A DNA stretch of 51,577 nucleotides from an uncultured Christensenella sp. GTDB taxonomy: Bacteria > Bacillota > Clostridia > Christensenellales > Borkfalkiaceae. Under the pieces are notes generated by a model. That model did not search any database. It saw nothing but the letters and a program-made list of their open reading frames with translations, and was not told where the DNA came from. The position numbers were made by a program, and so were the translations under genes. Below, piece after piece: positions 6,762-15,382 of the stretch. The DNA is taken from positions 15,081 through 66,657 of the forward strand of contig CAJTXM010000010.1 in NCBI GenBank assembly GCA_910583545.1, in the 5' to 3' direction. The first letter of the stretch is position 1. The number at the start of each line of letters is the position of its first letter.

Positions 6762-7337
6762 TTGAATATGAATGAAATATCGGATTTGATTTTTAATAAT
6801 TGTTTGAAACGTTCAAGTTACGATAAAAAATATTTTGCTTTCTTTTATAAATACTGTCTGAAAATTATGAAAAGTTACGTTGATAAGCATTTCGGTAATA
6901 ATTCAAGATACAAAGATGTTCCGCACGACGTTTTTACAAGAATAGTATTTGATTATCCGCCGAAACATTTTGTAACAAATCATGTTGCTTATTTATGCAG
7001 GTCTGTTAAAAATTTTATTATCGATTTCAATAATAGTAAAAACAATCATTTGGAGCTGTTTGATAATTATGCTTACGTTACTGAAACGGAAGAAGATCTT
7101 GAATTTACTGATGAATCCGCAGATAGGGCTTGGAAGAAACTTGATGGCGTATCGCAGGGTATCATTTATGACAACGCAGTCAATGATTATAATCTAAAAG
7201 AAATCGCCGAAGATATTGCTATCACTTACGAGAACGTAAGAGCGAAGAAAAGCAGAGCAACCCGTGAATTCAAGGAAGAATTTAATCGGTTAAAACAAGA
7301 AGAAAAAAATATTAAAAAAGAAGAGGAATTAAAATGA
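6762..7337 (+). CDS. ECF-type RNA polymerase sigma factor
   Basis: 191 residues. Region 2 is visible around residues 15-90: PHDVFTRIVFDY matches the D-x-x-Q-D-V-F core-binding helix, and YLCRSVKNFIIDFNN matches the NLAIDYLR-type -10 recognition helix. Region 4 lies around 127-175 (LDGVSQGIIYDNAVNDYNLKEIAEDI then a recognition helix). Regions 1 and 3 are missing, as in ECF sigmas. A TTG start at 6762 has AGGA 7 nt upstream; ATG 6768 is the alternative. The stop overlaps the start of the protease gene (ATGA), so the two are translationally coupled. Together with the membrane protein at 8518 it forms a classic sigma/anti-sigma-like arrangement with a secreted peptidase between. Confidence 0.8.
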   Translation: MNMNEISDLIFNNCLKRSSYDKKYFAFFYKYCLKIMKSYVDKHFGNNSRYKDVPHDVFTRIVFDYPPKHFVTNHVAYLCRSVKNFIIDFNNSKNNHLELFDNYAYVTETEEDLEFTDESADRAWKKLDGVSQGIIYDNAVNDYNLKEIAEDIAITYENVRAKKSRATREFKEEFNRLKQEEKNIKKEEELK

Positions 7338-8509
7338 AAAAGAAAATTTTGGCATTGTTGATTTTAATTGCAACGGTCTTAGGCGTTATGGGCGGAGTTT
7401 CCGTCTATGCGGAAGTAAGTCTCGAAGAGTGCGACAAGTGCTTCCAGAATACGGTCAGCGTGTTACTTGACCGTGACGATTTAAACGGAAACAAAATTTC
7501 GGCGACGCGCAGTCCCGTCTATGATATAAAGCTCGCTCAGCTCGGATACGTTTACGAATTTGACACTGCGGAGAGTAAAGGGTATGCAATTATAATCTGC
7601 GATAACGGCAATTACGTTGCAATAGAAATGCTGCCCGATGCGGAAAATCCTTATTCCGATGTCGGCGAAAATGAAAAAAGCGTATTTGTCAACGTTATGT
7701 CCTATTGCAAGGCCGTAGACGGCAAAATCTGTGATATAGAAACAGGCGAAGAATTTTCTGAACAGGTTTGCGCTGTTTTGGAAGAAAATGCTATACTGTA
7801 TTCGGGCGGCTCGGTAGATCCCGAATACGTTAAAGTAGAAGTCGGTTTTTTGGGCGTGCCCGATGAAGATATGTATGACGTTTGCTATCAGATTCCGCAA
7901 TTTTGCGGGGTTGGTTTAACGGGAGCTTGTGCAGCGGTTGCGGGGGGAAACATAATAGGCTATTTTGACAGATATTATGAAAATTTAATTCCTAATCACG
8001 TCGCAGGCGAATTCAAGGGCGAAGATTACTATTATAATTTCAGCGATACATACGTTACGCAGGCAATCAAACAATTGTACAGCGATATGAACGGTACGGA
8101 AAACGGCATTTCAGAGACAAATTTCAAAGTCGGCTTACAGAATTATTGTTCTAATAAAAATCTGAACTGCAATTTTAAAAGTATTAAAAGTAACGGTTCT
8201 ATCAATTACGATATGGTAAAGTCGAGCCTGAAATCAGGCCAGCCTATTGCTTTATTTTTGAGTACTTATAATATTTGTGAATTGAATTGTGGCGATCAAA
8301 AAGATGAATTTTATTATGAACTGTATCCTGGAAATCACGTTATGGTGGGTTTCGGATATAGGGACATTAATTATACTTTAACGAACGGAAGCAAAAGTAA
8401 TTATAAATTTATCTACGTTGCGACGGGTTTCATAACACAGAGAACTGCTTATTTCAACATCAGTTACAGAACGAATATAAATTCCGCATACGCCGTAAAT
8501 ATTTACTGA
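7334..8509 (+). CDS. Secreted papain-fold cysteine peptidase (C39/C10-like)
   Basis: 391 residues with a clear signal peptide (residues 1-26, KKK then a hydrophobic core, VYA cleavage site). Residues 60-100 (VYEFDTAESKGYAIIICDNG) resemble the YVFN-GFVIVSADD propeptide of streptopain-type C10 peptidases. The catalytic half starts at about 184: QIPQF, then GLTGACAAVAGGNIIGYFDRYY with Cys199 as likely nucleophile. NHVMVGFGY with His335 is the likely base. It should cleave peptides outside the membrane. Its place between an ECF sigma factor and a membrane protein suggests it either processes the membrane sensor or is a secreted output of the circuit. Substrate is unknown. Confidence 0.7.
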   Translation: MKKKILALLILIATVLGVMGGVSVYAEVSLEECDKCFQNTVSVLLDRDDLNGNKISATRSPVYDIKLAQLGYVYEFDTAESKGYAIIICDNGNYVAIEMLPDAENPYSDVGENEKSVFVNVMSYCKAVDGKICDIETGEEFSEQVCAVLEENAILYSGGSVDPEYVKVEVGFLGVPDEDMYDVCYQIPQFCGVGLTGACAAVAGGNIIGYFDRYYENLIPNHVAGEFKGEDYYYNFSDTYVTQAIKQLYSDMNGTENGISETNFKVGLQNYCSNKNLNCNFKSIKSNGSINYDMVKSSLKSGQPIALFLSTYNICELNCGDQKDEFYYELYPGNHVMVGFGYRDINYTLTNGSKSNYKFIYVATGFITQRTAYFNISYRTNINSAYAVNIY

Positions 8510-8517
8510 GGATAAAG

Positions 8518-9186
8518 ATGAAATTAAAAAAATATATGAAACTTATGGAAGATGAACCGCAGGAAGAGATGACCGAACACGAACTCGAATTGTACAACTC
8601 TCTTTTAGAGCGTGTAGAAAAAAATGCCACGGTCAGAACGGCAAAACGGGTTAAACTGTGGAGCATTTTTGCACCGATAGTATCATCTTTACTCGTAGCC
8701 GCTATTACTTTGACCTGTGTGTTTTCGTTGAGAAAAATTTCCGATGAGTTTTTGTATAAAGATGACAATATAGTAACGCAAGAATCAGAATATGAGCTTA
8801 TGAAAACTGATGTGGTTTTCTTTGATTTAAGTTTTAATGAATATACTTTAAGTCAAGTCGATATGTTTTATGATTCAAAAAGTAATGATAAGCTCTTTTA
8901 CAGCATTATTGCTAATTTTGAAGATTCACGCTTAGATATAAAGATTGTGATTAACGAAAAATATAACTATCAGTTTAATCTAAACGGTGAAGAGAAGCGT
9001 GTTGAATTAGCGCAATACACATTAAATTACAGCAGTTTAATTTTGCGAGGCAAACCGCAGATTGAATATAAAGGTTGGATAAAAGTTCAAACAGAAATTG
9101 TCTATTTTGAATTTTTTCAAAAACCGGCGCTTGGCGATGAAGCTTTTTTTGAAACTATTCAGCAGGTTGTAAAGGTAAAAAAATAA
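8518..9186 (+). CDS. Single-pass membrane protein, candidate anti-sigma factor
   Basis: 222 residues. About 47 charged cytoplasmic residues (EEMTEHELELYNSLLERVEK) are followed by one membrane helix at about 48-71 (IFAPIVSSLLVAAITLTCVF) and about 150 extracytoplasmic residues predicted as beta-rich. This is the topology of membrane-bound anti-sigma factors, and the gene is third in an operon led by an ECF sigma gene. The zinc-binding HxxxCxxC motif of ZAS anti-sigmas is absent, so the assignment is from context and topology only. It starts 8 bp after the protease stop with GAGGAT upstream. Confidence 0.55.
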   Translation: MKLKKYMKLMEDEPQEEMTEHELELYNSLLERVEKNATVRTAKRVKLWSIFAPIVSSLLVAAITLTCVFSLRKISDEFLYKDDNIVTQESEYELMKTDVVFFDLSFNEYTLSQVDMFYDSKSNDKLFYSIIANFEDSRLDIKIVINEKYNYQFNLNGEEKRVELAQYTLNYSSLILRGKPQIEYKGWIKVQTEIVYFEFFQKPALGDEAFFETIQQVVKVKK

Positions 9187-9188
9187 TA

Positions 9189-9226
9189 AAAAAGTTCCGA
9201 AAGTTAAAAAACTTTCGGAACTTTTT
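9189..9226. terminator. Bidirectional terminator ending the ECF operon
   Basis: A perfect 17-bp stem (9189-9205 with 9210-9226) around a 4-nt A loop, starting with AAAAA and ending with TTTTT, so it works on both strands and also serves metK-comF. Confidence 0.9.
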
Positions 9227-9296
9227 ATTTTAAGTCAATGCAAATTATTTTGAACTGTGTTGGGGTTTTTTGTGCCTTCTGAGCACCGAATCTGGT

Positions 9297-9998
9297 TTAA
9301 TGTTTGTATTCAACGGAAGCAACGCTTGCAAAAAAAATATTAAGGGTACCCATAGGAACAAGTTTTTTGCACAAGGCGTTTGCAGTATTTCCCGTCGTCA
9401 TAATATCGTCTATCAGTAAAACTGTCTTTAATTTCAGGTTTGTTTGTGTTTGCGTTTTAAAGCTTTTTTCAAGATTTTCAACTCTCTCTTTTACCGAAAG
9501 ATTTTTCTGTTCTGCGGTATCATTTATTTTGATAACTGTAGAAATTACGGGAACGTTTAACTTTTCGCCGACGCTTTCTGCAAGCAGTTTCGACTGATTA
9601 TATCCGCGCTTGCGCTCGGCTCTTTTCGTCATAGGAACGTAAGTAATATAATCTATTATGGGAAAAACGGAAATTTTTTGTATGATAAGATTTGCAAAAT
9701 AGTCTTTCAGGTAAGCGTATCCGTTTTTGAATTTATTTATAAGTTTTATCGCTGTTCCGTCGTAGATAAGAGGGGAGACGGCTTGTTCGAAATAAGGAGG
9801 CGTTTTCTTGCATTCCATACAGATTTCATTTAGCGGCGTCTTTCTACCGCAGACGGGGCAGGTTGCATCGTTGTTATATCTCAGTTTTTTTAAACAAGCA
9901 GGACAAAGATTGTTTTTAAACGTTTCAATTCCGCAGCAGTCGCAGGTAAACGAAAGAGGAAACAGCGTTTCCCCGATCAGTTGCTTTATTTTTATCAT
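9297..9998 (-). CDS. comF: ComF family phosphoribosyltransferase-like protein
   Basis: 233 residues. The amino-terminal zinc ribbon has paired cysteines (CDCC, CPAC, CPVC, CMEC) within the first 60 residues. The PRPP-binding motif VLLIDDIMTTGNTAN is near residue 195, and KRGYNQSKLLA is typical of the ComFC family. ComF proteins are needed for natural transformation in Bacillota, acting in the cytoplasm on incoming single-stranded DNA; the exact reaction is unknown. Its ATG overlaps the metK stop (ATGA), so it is co-transcribed with metK under SAM control. Confidence 0.85.
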   Translation of the reverse strand: MIKIKQLIGETLFPLSFTCDCCGIETFKNNLCPACLKKLRYNNDATCPVCGRKTPLNEICMECKKTPPYFEQAVSPLIYDGTAIKLINKFKNGYAYLKDYFANLIIQKISVFPIIDYITYVPMTKRAERKRGYNQSKLLAESVGEKLNVPVISTVIKINDTAEQKNLSVKERVENLEKSFKTQTQTNLKLKTVLLIDDIMTTGNTANALCKKLVPMGTLNIFFASVASVEYKH

Positions 9999-11152
9999 AA
10001 GTATTTTTTCAGATCTTCAACTTTATCGAGCCGTTCCCAACTGAAACCGGATCTGCCGAAATGACCGTAAGAGGCAGTTTGTTTATATACAGGATTTCTT
10101 AAATTCAATTTTCTTATAATGGCGTAGGGGCGGAGGTCGAATTCTTTTATAATTATATCCGCAATTTCACCGTCGGAAAGTTTGCCCGTTCCGAACGTAT
10201 CCACAAAAACCGAAACGGGACGCGAAACGCCGATTGCGTAAGCTACCTGCAACTCGATTTCGTCTGCAAGTCCGGATGCGACTACGTTTTTACAGATATA
10301 TCTTGCCATATAAGCGGCTGATCTGTCTACTTTCGTTGCGTCCTTGCCGGAAAAAGCTCCGCCGCCGTGAGCACATCTTCCGCCGTAAGTATCGACGATT
10401 ATTTTTCTTCCCGTAAGTCCGCTGTCGCCTTCGGGTCCGCCGATTTCGAATTTGCCCGTAGGATTGATAAAAAACTTCGTATCCTTGTCAATAAGTTGAG
10501 TGGGGAGAGAAGTAATTGCTAATTTATATAAATCTTTTTTCAACTGCGTTTGACTTACATTATCGTCGTGCTGTGCCGAAATAACTACGGTATGTATGCG
10601 TTTCGGCGTTTTTTTATCGTATTCAACTGTGACCTGAGTTTTTCCGTCGGGACGGAGATACGGCAAAAGTCCCGTTTTTCTTGCGTCCGAAAGACACTTT
10701 GCAAGCTTGTGCGAAAGAGAGATGGGCAGAGGCATAAGCTCCTCGGTTTCCCTGCAAGCATAGCCGAACATCATTCCCTGATCGCCTGCACCGAGCAAAT
10801 CTTCGGTGTCGCCGCCTTCTTTATTTTCAAGCGAGCTGTCAACGCCCATAGCAATATCAGGGCTTTGGCGGTGGATAGCAACGGTTATTTTAACCTTGTC
10901 GTATGCAAACGAGCCGAAAGTATAGCCCGTTTCCTTTATAATATTCCGCGCAATTTTTTCATAGTCGACGACGGCAAAAGTTGTAACTTCGCCCATAATA
11001 ATAAGTCTGTCGTATGCGGCGCAGCATTCCACGGCGCACCTTGCCATATTGTCGATTTTTAAAATTTCGTCTACGATACCGTCTGAGACTGTGTCGCAAA
11101 GTTTGTCGGGATGCCCCTCGGTCACGCTTTCGCTTGTAAATAATTTCTTCAT
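9995..11152 (-). CDS. metK: S-adenosylmethionine synthetase
   Basis: 385 residues, normal length for the family. It makes SAM from methionine and ATP. The family signatures are seen: ESVTEGHPDKLCD at the amino end, GAGDQGMMFGYA, and GGGAFSGKDATKVDRSAAY with the phosphate-binding loop. All blocks of the three repeated subdomains are present, so it should be active. It is the first gene of the metK-comF operon and is preceded by an S-box riboswitch with its own terminator, a direct feedback loop on SAM. Confidence 0.97.
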   Translation of the reverse strand: MKKLFTSESVTEGHPDKLCDTVSDGIVDEILKIDNMARCAVECCAAYDRLIIMGEVTTFAVVDYEKIARNIIKETGYTFGSFAYDKVKITVAIHRQSPDIAMGVDSSLENKEGGDTEDLLGAGDQGMMFGYACRETEELMPLPISLSHKLAKCLSDARKTGLLPYLRPDGKTQVTVEYDKKTPKRIHTVVISAQHDDNVSQTQLKKDLYKLAITSLPTQLIDKDTKFFINPTGKFEIGGPEGDSGLTGRKIIVDTYGGRCAHGGGAFSGKDATKVDRSAAYMARYICKNVVASGLADEIELQVAYAIGVSRPVSVFVDTFGTGKLSDGEIADIIIKEFDLRPYAIIRKLNLRNPVYKQTASYGHFGRSGFSWERLDKVEDLKKYL

Positions 11153-11163
11153 AAGTCGTCCTT

Positions 11164-11294
11164 AAAAAAATATTAACCCTTACCGGGGGGCAAGGGTTTT
11201 TCAGCTATATTTCCCATAGTCCTCGGCGTTAGCACCTTGCTTCAGGCAGGTTGCTGTGTGGTCTAAGAGCCGTTCTCTCGCACACTCTTTATAG
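11164..11294 (-). promoter_or_regulatory. SAM-I (S-box) riboswitch with terminator upstream of metK
   Basis: Read on the minus strand, helix P1 is CTATA (11294-11290) with TATAG (11209-11205). Inside are the conserved GCAACC and GGTGCTAA blocks and a GAGAGAACGGCTCTTAGAC segment where the family usually has GAGGGACTGGCCC-type bases. The expression platform is an AACCCTT / AAGGGTT hairpin (11198-11175) followed by a T tract (11170-11164), i.e. a terminator. SAM binding should stop transcription of metK-comF. Confidence 0.88.
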
Positions 11295-11303
11295 GTTTTC
11301 TAT

Positions 11304-11332
11304 AATATAGCATACGGTCAAATTATTGTCAA
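11304..11332 (-). promoter_or_regulatory. metK promoter
   Basis: On the minus strand a perfect TTGACA (11332-11327), 17-bp spacer, TATATT (11309-11304); transcription should start near 11297, just before riboswitch helix P1. Confidence 0.8.
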
Positions 11333-11339
11333 ACAAAAG

Positions 11340-11368
11340 TTGCAATTAATTTATTTTTAAATTATAAT
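11340..11368 (+). promoter_or_regulatory. Promoter of the radical SAM gene, leaderless geometry
   Basis: TTGCAA (11340-11345), 17-bp spacer, TATAAT (11363-11368). The ATG is at 11375, six bases after the -10, so the predicted first transcribed base is the start codon. It is divergent from the metK promoter. Confidence 0.7.
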
Positions 11369-11374
11369 TGTAAT

Positions 11375-12226
11375 ATGAAATGCACGCTTTGCCCCGTAGC
11401 CTGCGGTGCGGACAGAAAAACAGGAAAAGGCGCCTGCGGAGTGCAGGATATTAAAATTGCCAAATATTATCTTCATCCTTTTGAAGAACCGCCCGTGTCT
11501 TTCAAAAACGGCAGCGGCTGCATATTTTTTTGCGGCTGCTCGTTGAAGTGCGTATTCTGTCAGAACTTCGAACTTTCGAGAAATACGAGGGGCAAGAGTA
11601 TTACCGCAAAAGAGCTTTCCGATATTTTCAGAGAGCTTGAAGAAAAAGGCGCTGAAAATATCAACCTTGTAAATCCTACTCATTATCTTTCGGAACTCGA
11701 AGAAGCGTTTTCTGTTTATAAGCCGGATATTCCTATAGTTTACAATACTCACGGATACGAAACCGTTGAAAGCTTGAAGCGCGCCGATAAATTTACAGAT
11801 ATTTTTTTGCCCGATTTGAAATTTATAGATCCGCTCCTTTCAAAAAGATATACGGGCAAAGATAATTATGCTTTGTTTGCTTTGCCTGCGGTGGAGTATA
11901 TGGCAAACAAACCGCTTAAAATGCGCGAGGACGGCAAAATGCTGTCCGGGTGTATTGTGCGTCATCTTATTTTACCGCTCGGCGCATATGATTCCGTTAA
12001 TATCGTCAGATTCGTCTCTCGGTTGCCGGACAGCGTGTATTTCAGTTTAATGAGCCAGTATACGCCTTTCGGAGAAATTGAAAATTTTAAGGAATTACAG
12101 CGCAGAATAACGCGCAGGGAGTATAATACGGTGTTGCAGGCGGTAAAATCCGTCAATCTGAAAAATGTATTTTTGCAGGATTTTGACAGCGCCGATACTC
12201 TGTATATACCGCAATGGGATTATTGA
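11375..12226 (+). CDS. Radical SAM protein, PflA/PflX-like (COG1313 type)
   Basis: 283 residues. The [4Fe-4S] motif CSLKCVFC (Cys55, Cys59, Cys62) is present. An amino-terminal cysteine set (CTLCPVACGADR, then GACGV) is typical of the pyruvate-formate-lyase-activase-like COG1313 group, whose targets are unknown. NLVNPTHYLSEL, VYNTHGYE and DIFLPDLKF match the barrel strands of that group. It probably generates a 5'-deoxyadenosyl radical to activate a partner or modify a small substrate; no glycyl-radical enzyme is in the window. No Shine-Dalgarno is present and the -10 box sits 6 nt before the ATG, implying a leaderless message. The next gene begins 3 bp after its stop. Confidence 0.85.
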   Translation: MKCTLCPVACGADRKTGKGACGVQDIKIAKYYLHPFEEPPVSFKNGSGCIFFCGCSLKCVFCQNFELSRNTRGKSITAKELSDIFRELEEKGAENINLVNPTHYLSELEEAFSVYKPDIPIVYNTHGYETVESLKRADKFTDIFLPDLKFIDPLLSKRYTGKDNYALFALPAVEYMANKPLKMREDGKMLSGCIVRHLILPLGAYDSVNIVRFVSRLPDSVYFSLMSQYTPFGEIENFKELQRRITRREYNTVLQAVKSVNLKNVFLQDFDSADTLYIPQWDY

Positions 12227-12229
12227 TCT

Positions 12230-14092
12230 ATGCTTGTAACGCTTGATAACGTGGCTTTCGGCTACAATGATAATTTAATACTTAACGACGTTTCCTTTGT
12301 CATAAACGACGGCGAAAGAATAGGACTTATAGGCGCTAACGGCGAGGGGAAGACTACTCTTATAAAGCTGATTCTGGGCGAGCTGTATGCTGATTTCGGC
12401 GAGTTGAACAAGAAAAGCGGATTAAAAATAGGTTATCTCGAACAGAATGGCGGCTACGAAAGCGGAAATACCGTTTACGGCGAAATGCTTGCCGTTTTCA
12501 GAGAAGAACTTTCCGCTGTGGACAGGCTGTCCGCTCTTTCCGCCGAACTCTCCAGTGCAGTGTTTCCGAGCCGCGAATACGACGTTTTGGCCGCTAAGAT
12601 TGAAAACCTCAATAAATATATTTCGGCAAAAGACTGTTTCGACGTTGAAGTCAGAATAAAGACCGTACTCAACGGTCTTGGCTTTTCCGATATGTACGAA
12701 AGAATTATAGACACGCTTTCGGGCGGAGAAAAAACAAGACTCAAACTTGCAAGGCTTCTTTTGGAAAAGCCCGATCTCCTCATTTTGGACGAGCCGACGA
12801 ACCATCTCGATATAACAACGCTTTTTTGGCTTGAAGAATATCTGCAAAGTTTTAAGGGTGCAATTTTCGTTGTGTCGCACGACAGATATTTTCTTGACAG
12901 AACGGTTTCGCGTATACTTGAAATCGAAAACAAACACCTGCTGTCTTTTTCGGGCAATTATTCAAAGTACAAGATTCTGAAAGCGGAAAGATATGAGCGT
13001 CTGCTTAAAGAATACGAAGCCCAGCAGGAAGAAATAAAGAAATTACAAACTTACGTCGATAAAAATATCGTGCGTGCAACGACGGCAAAATCGGCGCAGA
13101 GCAGAGTAAAACAGCTTGAAAAGATGACCCTACTCGAAAAACCGTATATTCCGCCGAAACCGCCCGTGTTCAGATTTACCTATGAATTAAAGCCTTATGA
13201 AAATATTTTGGATATCGACGGTCTTAATTTGGAACGTGGCGGAAAAGTTTTGATAAGAAACGGAAAACTTTCAGTCAGACGCGGTGACAGAATTGCGCTC
13301 ACGGGTGAAAACGGCACAGGCAAAAGTACTCTTTTAAAAGAAATAGTGCAGGGCAACAACTCGGTAAAAACGGGTAGATTTGTAAAGTTTGCCATTTACG
13401 ATCAGGAGGCGAACAATCTCGACGGCAGCAATACCGTACTTGAAGAGCTGTGGCAAAGACACGTTGGTTTAACTCAGACCGAGGCGCGCGGCGCTCTGGC
13501 GCGGTGCGGGCTGTTCGCCGAGGATATGCAAAAGAAAGTAAATTCTCTTTCCGGCGGAGAACGCGCTAAGCTTGCGCTGTGCGTGCTTGAATGTGAAAAT
13601 GGCAACGTTCTTCTGTTGGACGAACCTACTAACCACCTTGATCTGCCTGCAAGAGAAGGGCTTGAAACCGCGCTGAAAAAGTTTGACGGCACTTTGATTT
13701 TCGTTTCTCACGACAGGTATTTCATATCGGCGCTTGCAGACAAAATCGCAGAAATCGAAAATTGCAGTATAAATTTTTTCGACGGCGGTTACGCCGCGTT
13801 CAATGATGAAAAGAAAAAAAAGAGCGAAGTGAAAAACATTCAGCCGCAAGTGCGTAACGCCTATCACCGTTCGGGCAAAGAAAGGGCGGAGGCTGAGCGG
13901 AATAAACAAAAAATGAAAGCTCTGGAAAGTCGGATTGCAGAGCTTGAAAACAGTGAAAAGCAGATAAATTTGCAGCTTGCCGACACGGAAATTATCTCAG
14001 ACTATTTAAAAGTAAACGAGCTCGTCGCTCGGCTTGAAGGAATAAAATTACAGCTTGATAAGCTTTACAACGAATACGGAGAAATGATATAA
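12230..14092 (+). CDS. ABC-F family ATPase (ribosome-associated)
   Basis: 620 residues with two ATP-binding cassettes and no membrane segments. Walker A motifs are GANGEGKTT (near 38) and GENGTGKST (near 360). Signatures LSGGEKTRLKLA and LSGGERAKLALC each lead to LDEPTNHLD, with switch SHDRYF in both halves. The cassettes are joined by the helical ABC-F linker (about 245-310), and a carboxy-terminal coiled coil covers about 560-620. Such proteins bind the ribosomal E site and relieve stalled translation or give antibiotic protection; the subgroup cannot be told by eye. It lies 3 bp downstream of the radical SAM gene with no clear ribosome binding site, suggesting coupled translation. Confidence 0.92.
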   Translation: MLVTLDNVAFGYNDNLILNDVSFVINDGERIGLIGANGEGKTTLIKLILGELYADFGELNKKSGLKIGYLEQNGGYESGNTVYGEMLAVFREELSAVDRLSALSAELSSAVFPSREYDVLAAKIENLNKYISAKDCFDVEVRIKTVLNGLGFSDMYERIIDTLSGGEKTRLKLARLLLEKPDLLILDEPTNHLDITTLFWLEEYLQSFKGAIFVVSHDRYFLDRTVSRILEIENKHLLSFSGNYSKYKILKAERYERLLKEYEAQQEEIKKLQTYVDKNIVRATTAKSAQSRVKQLEKMTLLEKPYIPPKPPVFRFTYELKPYENILDIDGLNLERGGKVLIRNGKLSVRRGDRIALTGENGTGKSTLLKEIVQGNNSVKTGRFVKFAIYDQEANNLDGSNTVLEELWQRHVGLTQTEARGALARCGLFAEDMQKKVNSLSGGERAKLALCVLECENGNVLLLDEPTNHLDLPAREGLETALKKFDGTLIFVSHDRYFISALADKIAEIENCSINFFDGGYAAFNDEKKKKSEVKNIQPQVRNAYHRSGKERAEAERNKQKMKALESRIAELENSEKQINLQLADTEIISDYLKVNELVARLEGIKLQLDKLYNEYGEMI

Positions 14093-14093
14093 T
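14064..14093 (+). promoter_or_regulatory. Internal promoter at the end of the ABC-F gene, leaderless geometry
   Basis: TTTACA (14064-14069), 18-bp spacer, TATAAT (14088-14093). ATG 14100 follows after 6 nt with no ribosome binding site. It overlaps the last codons of the ABC-F gene. Confidence 0.6.
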
Positions 14094-14099
14094 TTGAAT

Positions 14100-15113
14100 A
14101 TGGAAGAAAACAATAACGATAAAAAAGTTAATATCAGACACACGATAAACGCCGAAGAAACGTTCACGCTTGCCAAGGACGTTTACGATTTGAGAAGTCT
14201 GATTAAAAATATCTATTCTAACCGCGCAGTGATAGGGCGCAGACTGAATTTGCTTACAATGTCTTTCAGTCTTACGTTCACGCTCGTATATATCGTCTAC
14301 ATACTCTGTACGGGACTTTTGAAAAAGCTGACTCTTGCAGGCGATATAGCGATGTACTGTCTTATCGGAGCATACGTTCTGCTTTTTGCCGTAATGTTTA
14401 TACTTACGATGTGCAGCATCAGGTCAAAGGCTAAAAACGTAAAAAAATTCAAACGGGTGCTGTCGTATTTCAGATTAGCCGTAAGAATTTTATCGGTTGT
14501 TATAACCATAGTCGCGCTTGTATTTTCAATGAACAAGCAATATTCCGCTCAGCACGTTGCTGTGGATATTGTTCTTATTGTGTTTTCAATAGTGTGCCTT
14601 ATCGTTCAGATAATCCCGCTGTTTTTCGGCGGTTTGGGCAAACTTGCAAGATGGCTTTTATCGCCTGTTAAGGTTAAATACCGCTTTACCGCCGTCGCGC
14701 TTGAATGGTATGAACTGACTCTGACCGAAGGCAGTGACAAGGCTTCCGTAAAGCGAATTTCCAAAAAATATTACGATTCTATCGGCATCTGCCTCGACAC
14801 GTTTATAATTCCTGCGCTCGGAAAAAAGTTCGTATCGTCTATAAAGCCCGTTCAGATTCTGAACGTTGTCGAAGACGCGACGGAAGAGGACAGACCTCTT
14901 GTCGAAGGAATATTGAAAGCGGTTTTTTCTTACGCAGTGGAATGCGGTTACGTCACGTTCGATCCTTGCAGGGATCTTGAATTCGAAGGCAGTATAGAGG
15001 AAGAGGAAAAACAGCCCAAGACGGTAAAATCAAGGCTTGCGGGTATCGGCAAAAAAATAGGAATGTCGCTACTTGATAAATACATTGATAAAAGCACAGA
15101 AAATAACGACTGA
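14100..15113 (+). CDS. Four-helix membrane protein of unknown function
   Basis: 338 residues from ATG 14100; the TTG at 14094 is an alternative but lies between the -10 box and this ATG. A cytoplasmic amino end is followed by about four hydrophobic segments between residues 45 and 185 (for example LLTMSFSLTFTLVYIVYILC and VAVDIVLIVFSIVCLIVQII). A soluble carboxy half of about 150 residues contains WYELTLTEGSDKASVKRISKKYY. No family is recognised. It probably has its own promoter and is followed by a strong terminator. Confidence 0.6.
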   Translation: MEENNNDKKVNIRHTINAEETFTLAKDVYDLRSLIKNIYSNRAVIGRRLNLLTMSFSLTFTLVYIVYILCTGLLKKLTLAGDIAMYCLIGAYVLLFAVMFILTMCSIRSKAKNVKKFKRVLSYFRLAVRILSVVITIVALVFSMNKQYSAQHVAVDIVLIVFSIVCLIVQIIPLFFGGLGKLARWLLSPVKVKYRFTAVALEWYELTLTEGSDKASVKRISKKYYDSIGICLDTFIIPALGKKFVSSIKPVQILNVVEDATEEDRPLVEGILKAVFSYAVECGYVTFDPCRDLEFEGSIEEEEKQPKTVKSRLAGIGKKIGMSLLDKYIDKSTENND

Positions 15114-15123
15114 TAAATGAATT

Positions 15124-15160
15124 AAAACAGCCACAGCACAATTTTGTGCGGGGCTGTTTT
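15124..15160. terminator. Bidirectional terminator
   Basis: AAAACAGCC (15124-15132) with GGCTGTTTT (15152-15160) and an inner GCACA/TGTGC helix. It overlaps the stop of the converging XRE gene. Confidence 0.85.
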
Positions 15161-15362
15161 AATCTTCTAAACCTATAAAATAATCTGCGGAAACGTCAAA
15201 AAATTTGCACAACTTTTTTAACGCAGATAGCGTCGGTTCCTGTTTATTAGTTTCCCAATAATAAATTGCAGACTGTGCGTTGCCCAATTCTCTGGCAAGC
15301 TCTTTTTGTGTCAATCCTTTTTCCAAACGCAGTTCTTTGAGTTTTTCTCCAAAATTTTCCAT
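15159..15362 (-). CDS. XRE family helix-turn-helix transcriptional regulator
   Basis: 67 residues, a single Cro/CI-type HTH: LKELRLEKGLTQKELARELG, AQSAIYYWETNKQEPTLSALKKL, then FFDVSADYFIGLED, which is typical of phage-repressor-like regulators. TATAAT on the minus strand ends 7 nt before the ATG with no Shine-Dalgarno, so the message is probably leaderless. Two AT-rich palindromes (15383-15396 and 15403-15418) lie over its promoter region and are likely autoregulatory operators. Its target genes are not evident. Confidence 0.85.
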   Translation of the reverse strand: MENFGEKLKELRLEKGLTQKELARELGNAQSAIYYWETNKQEPTLSALKKLCKFFDVSADYFIGLED

Positions 15363-15382
15363 TATAAGAATTATATCAATAT

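Noticed and set aside
10550..11062. 170-residue plus-strand open frame
   Set aside because: Antisense to metK and lacking any start signal.
12422..12937. Two minus-strand open frames of 160-171 residues in the ABC-F gene
   Set aside because: They overlap the first ATP-binding cassette in antisense, a known shadow effect of this codon usage.
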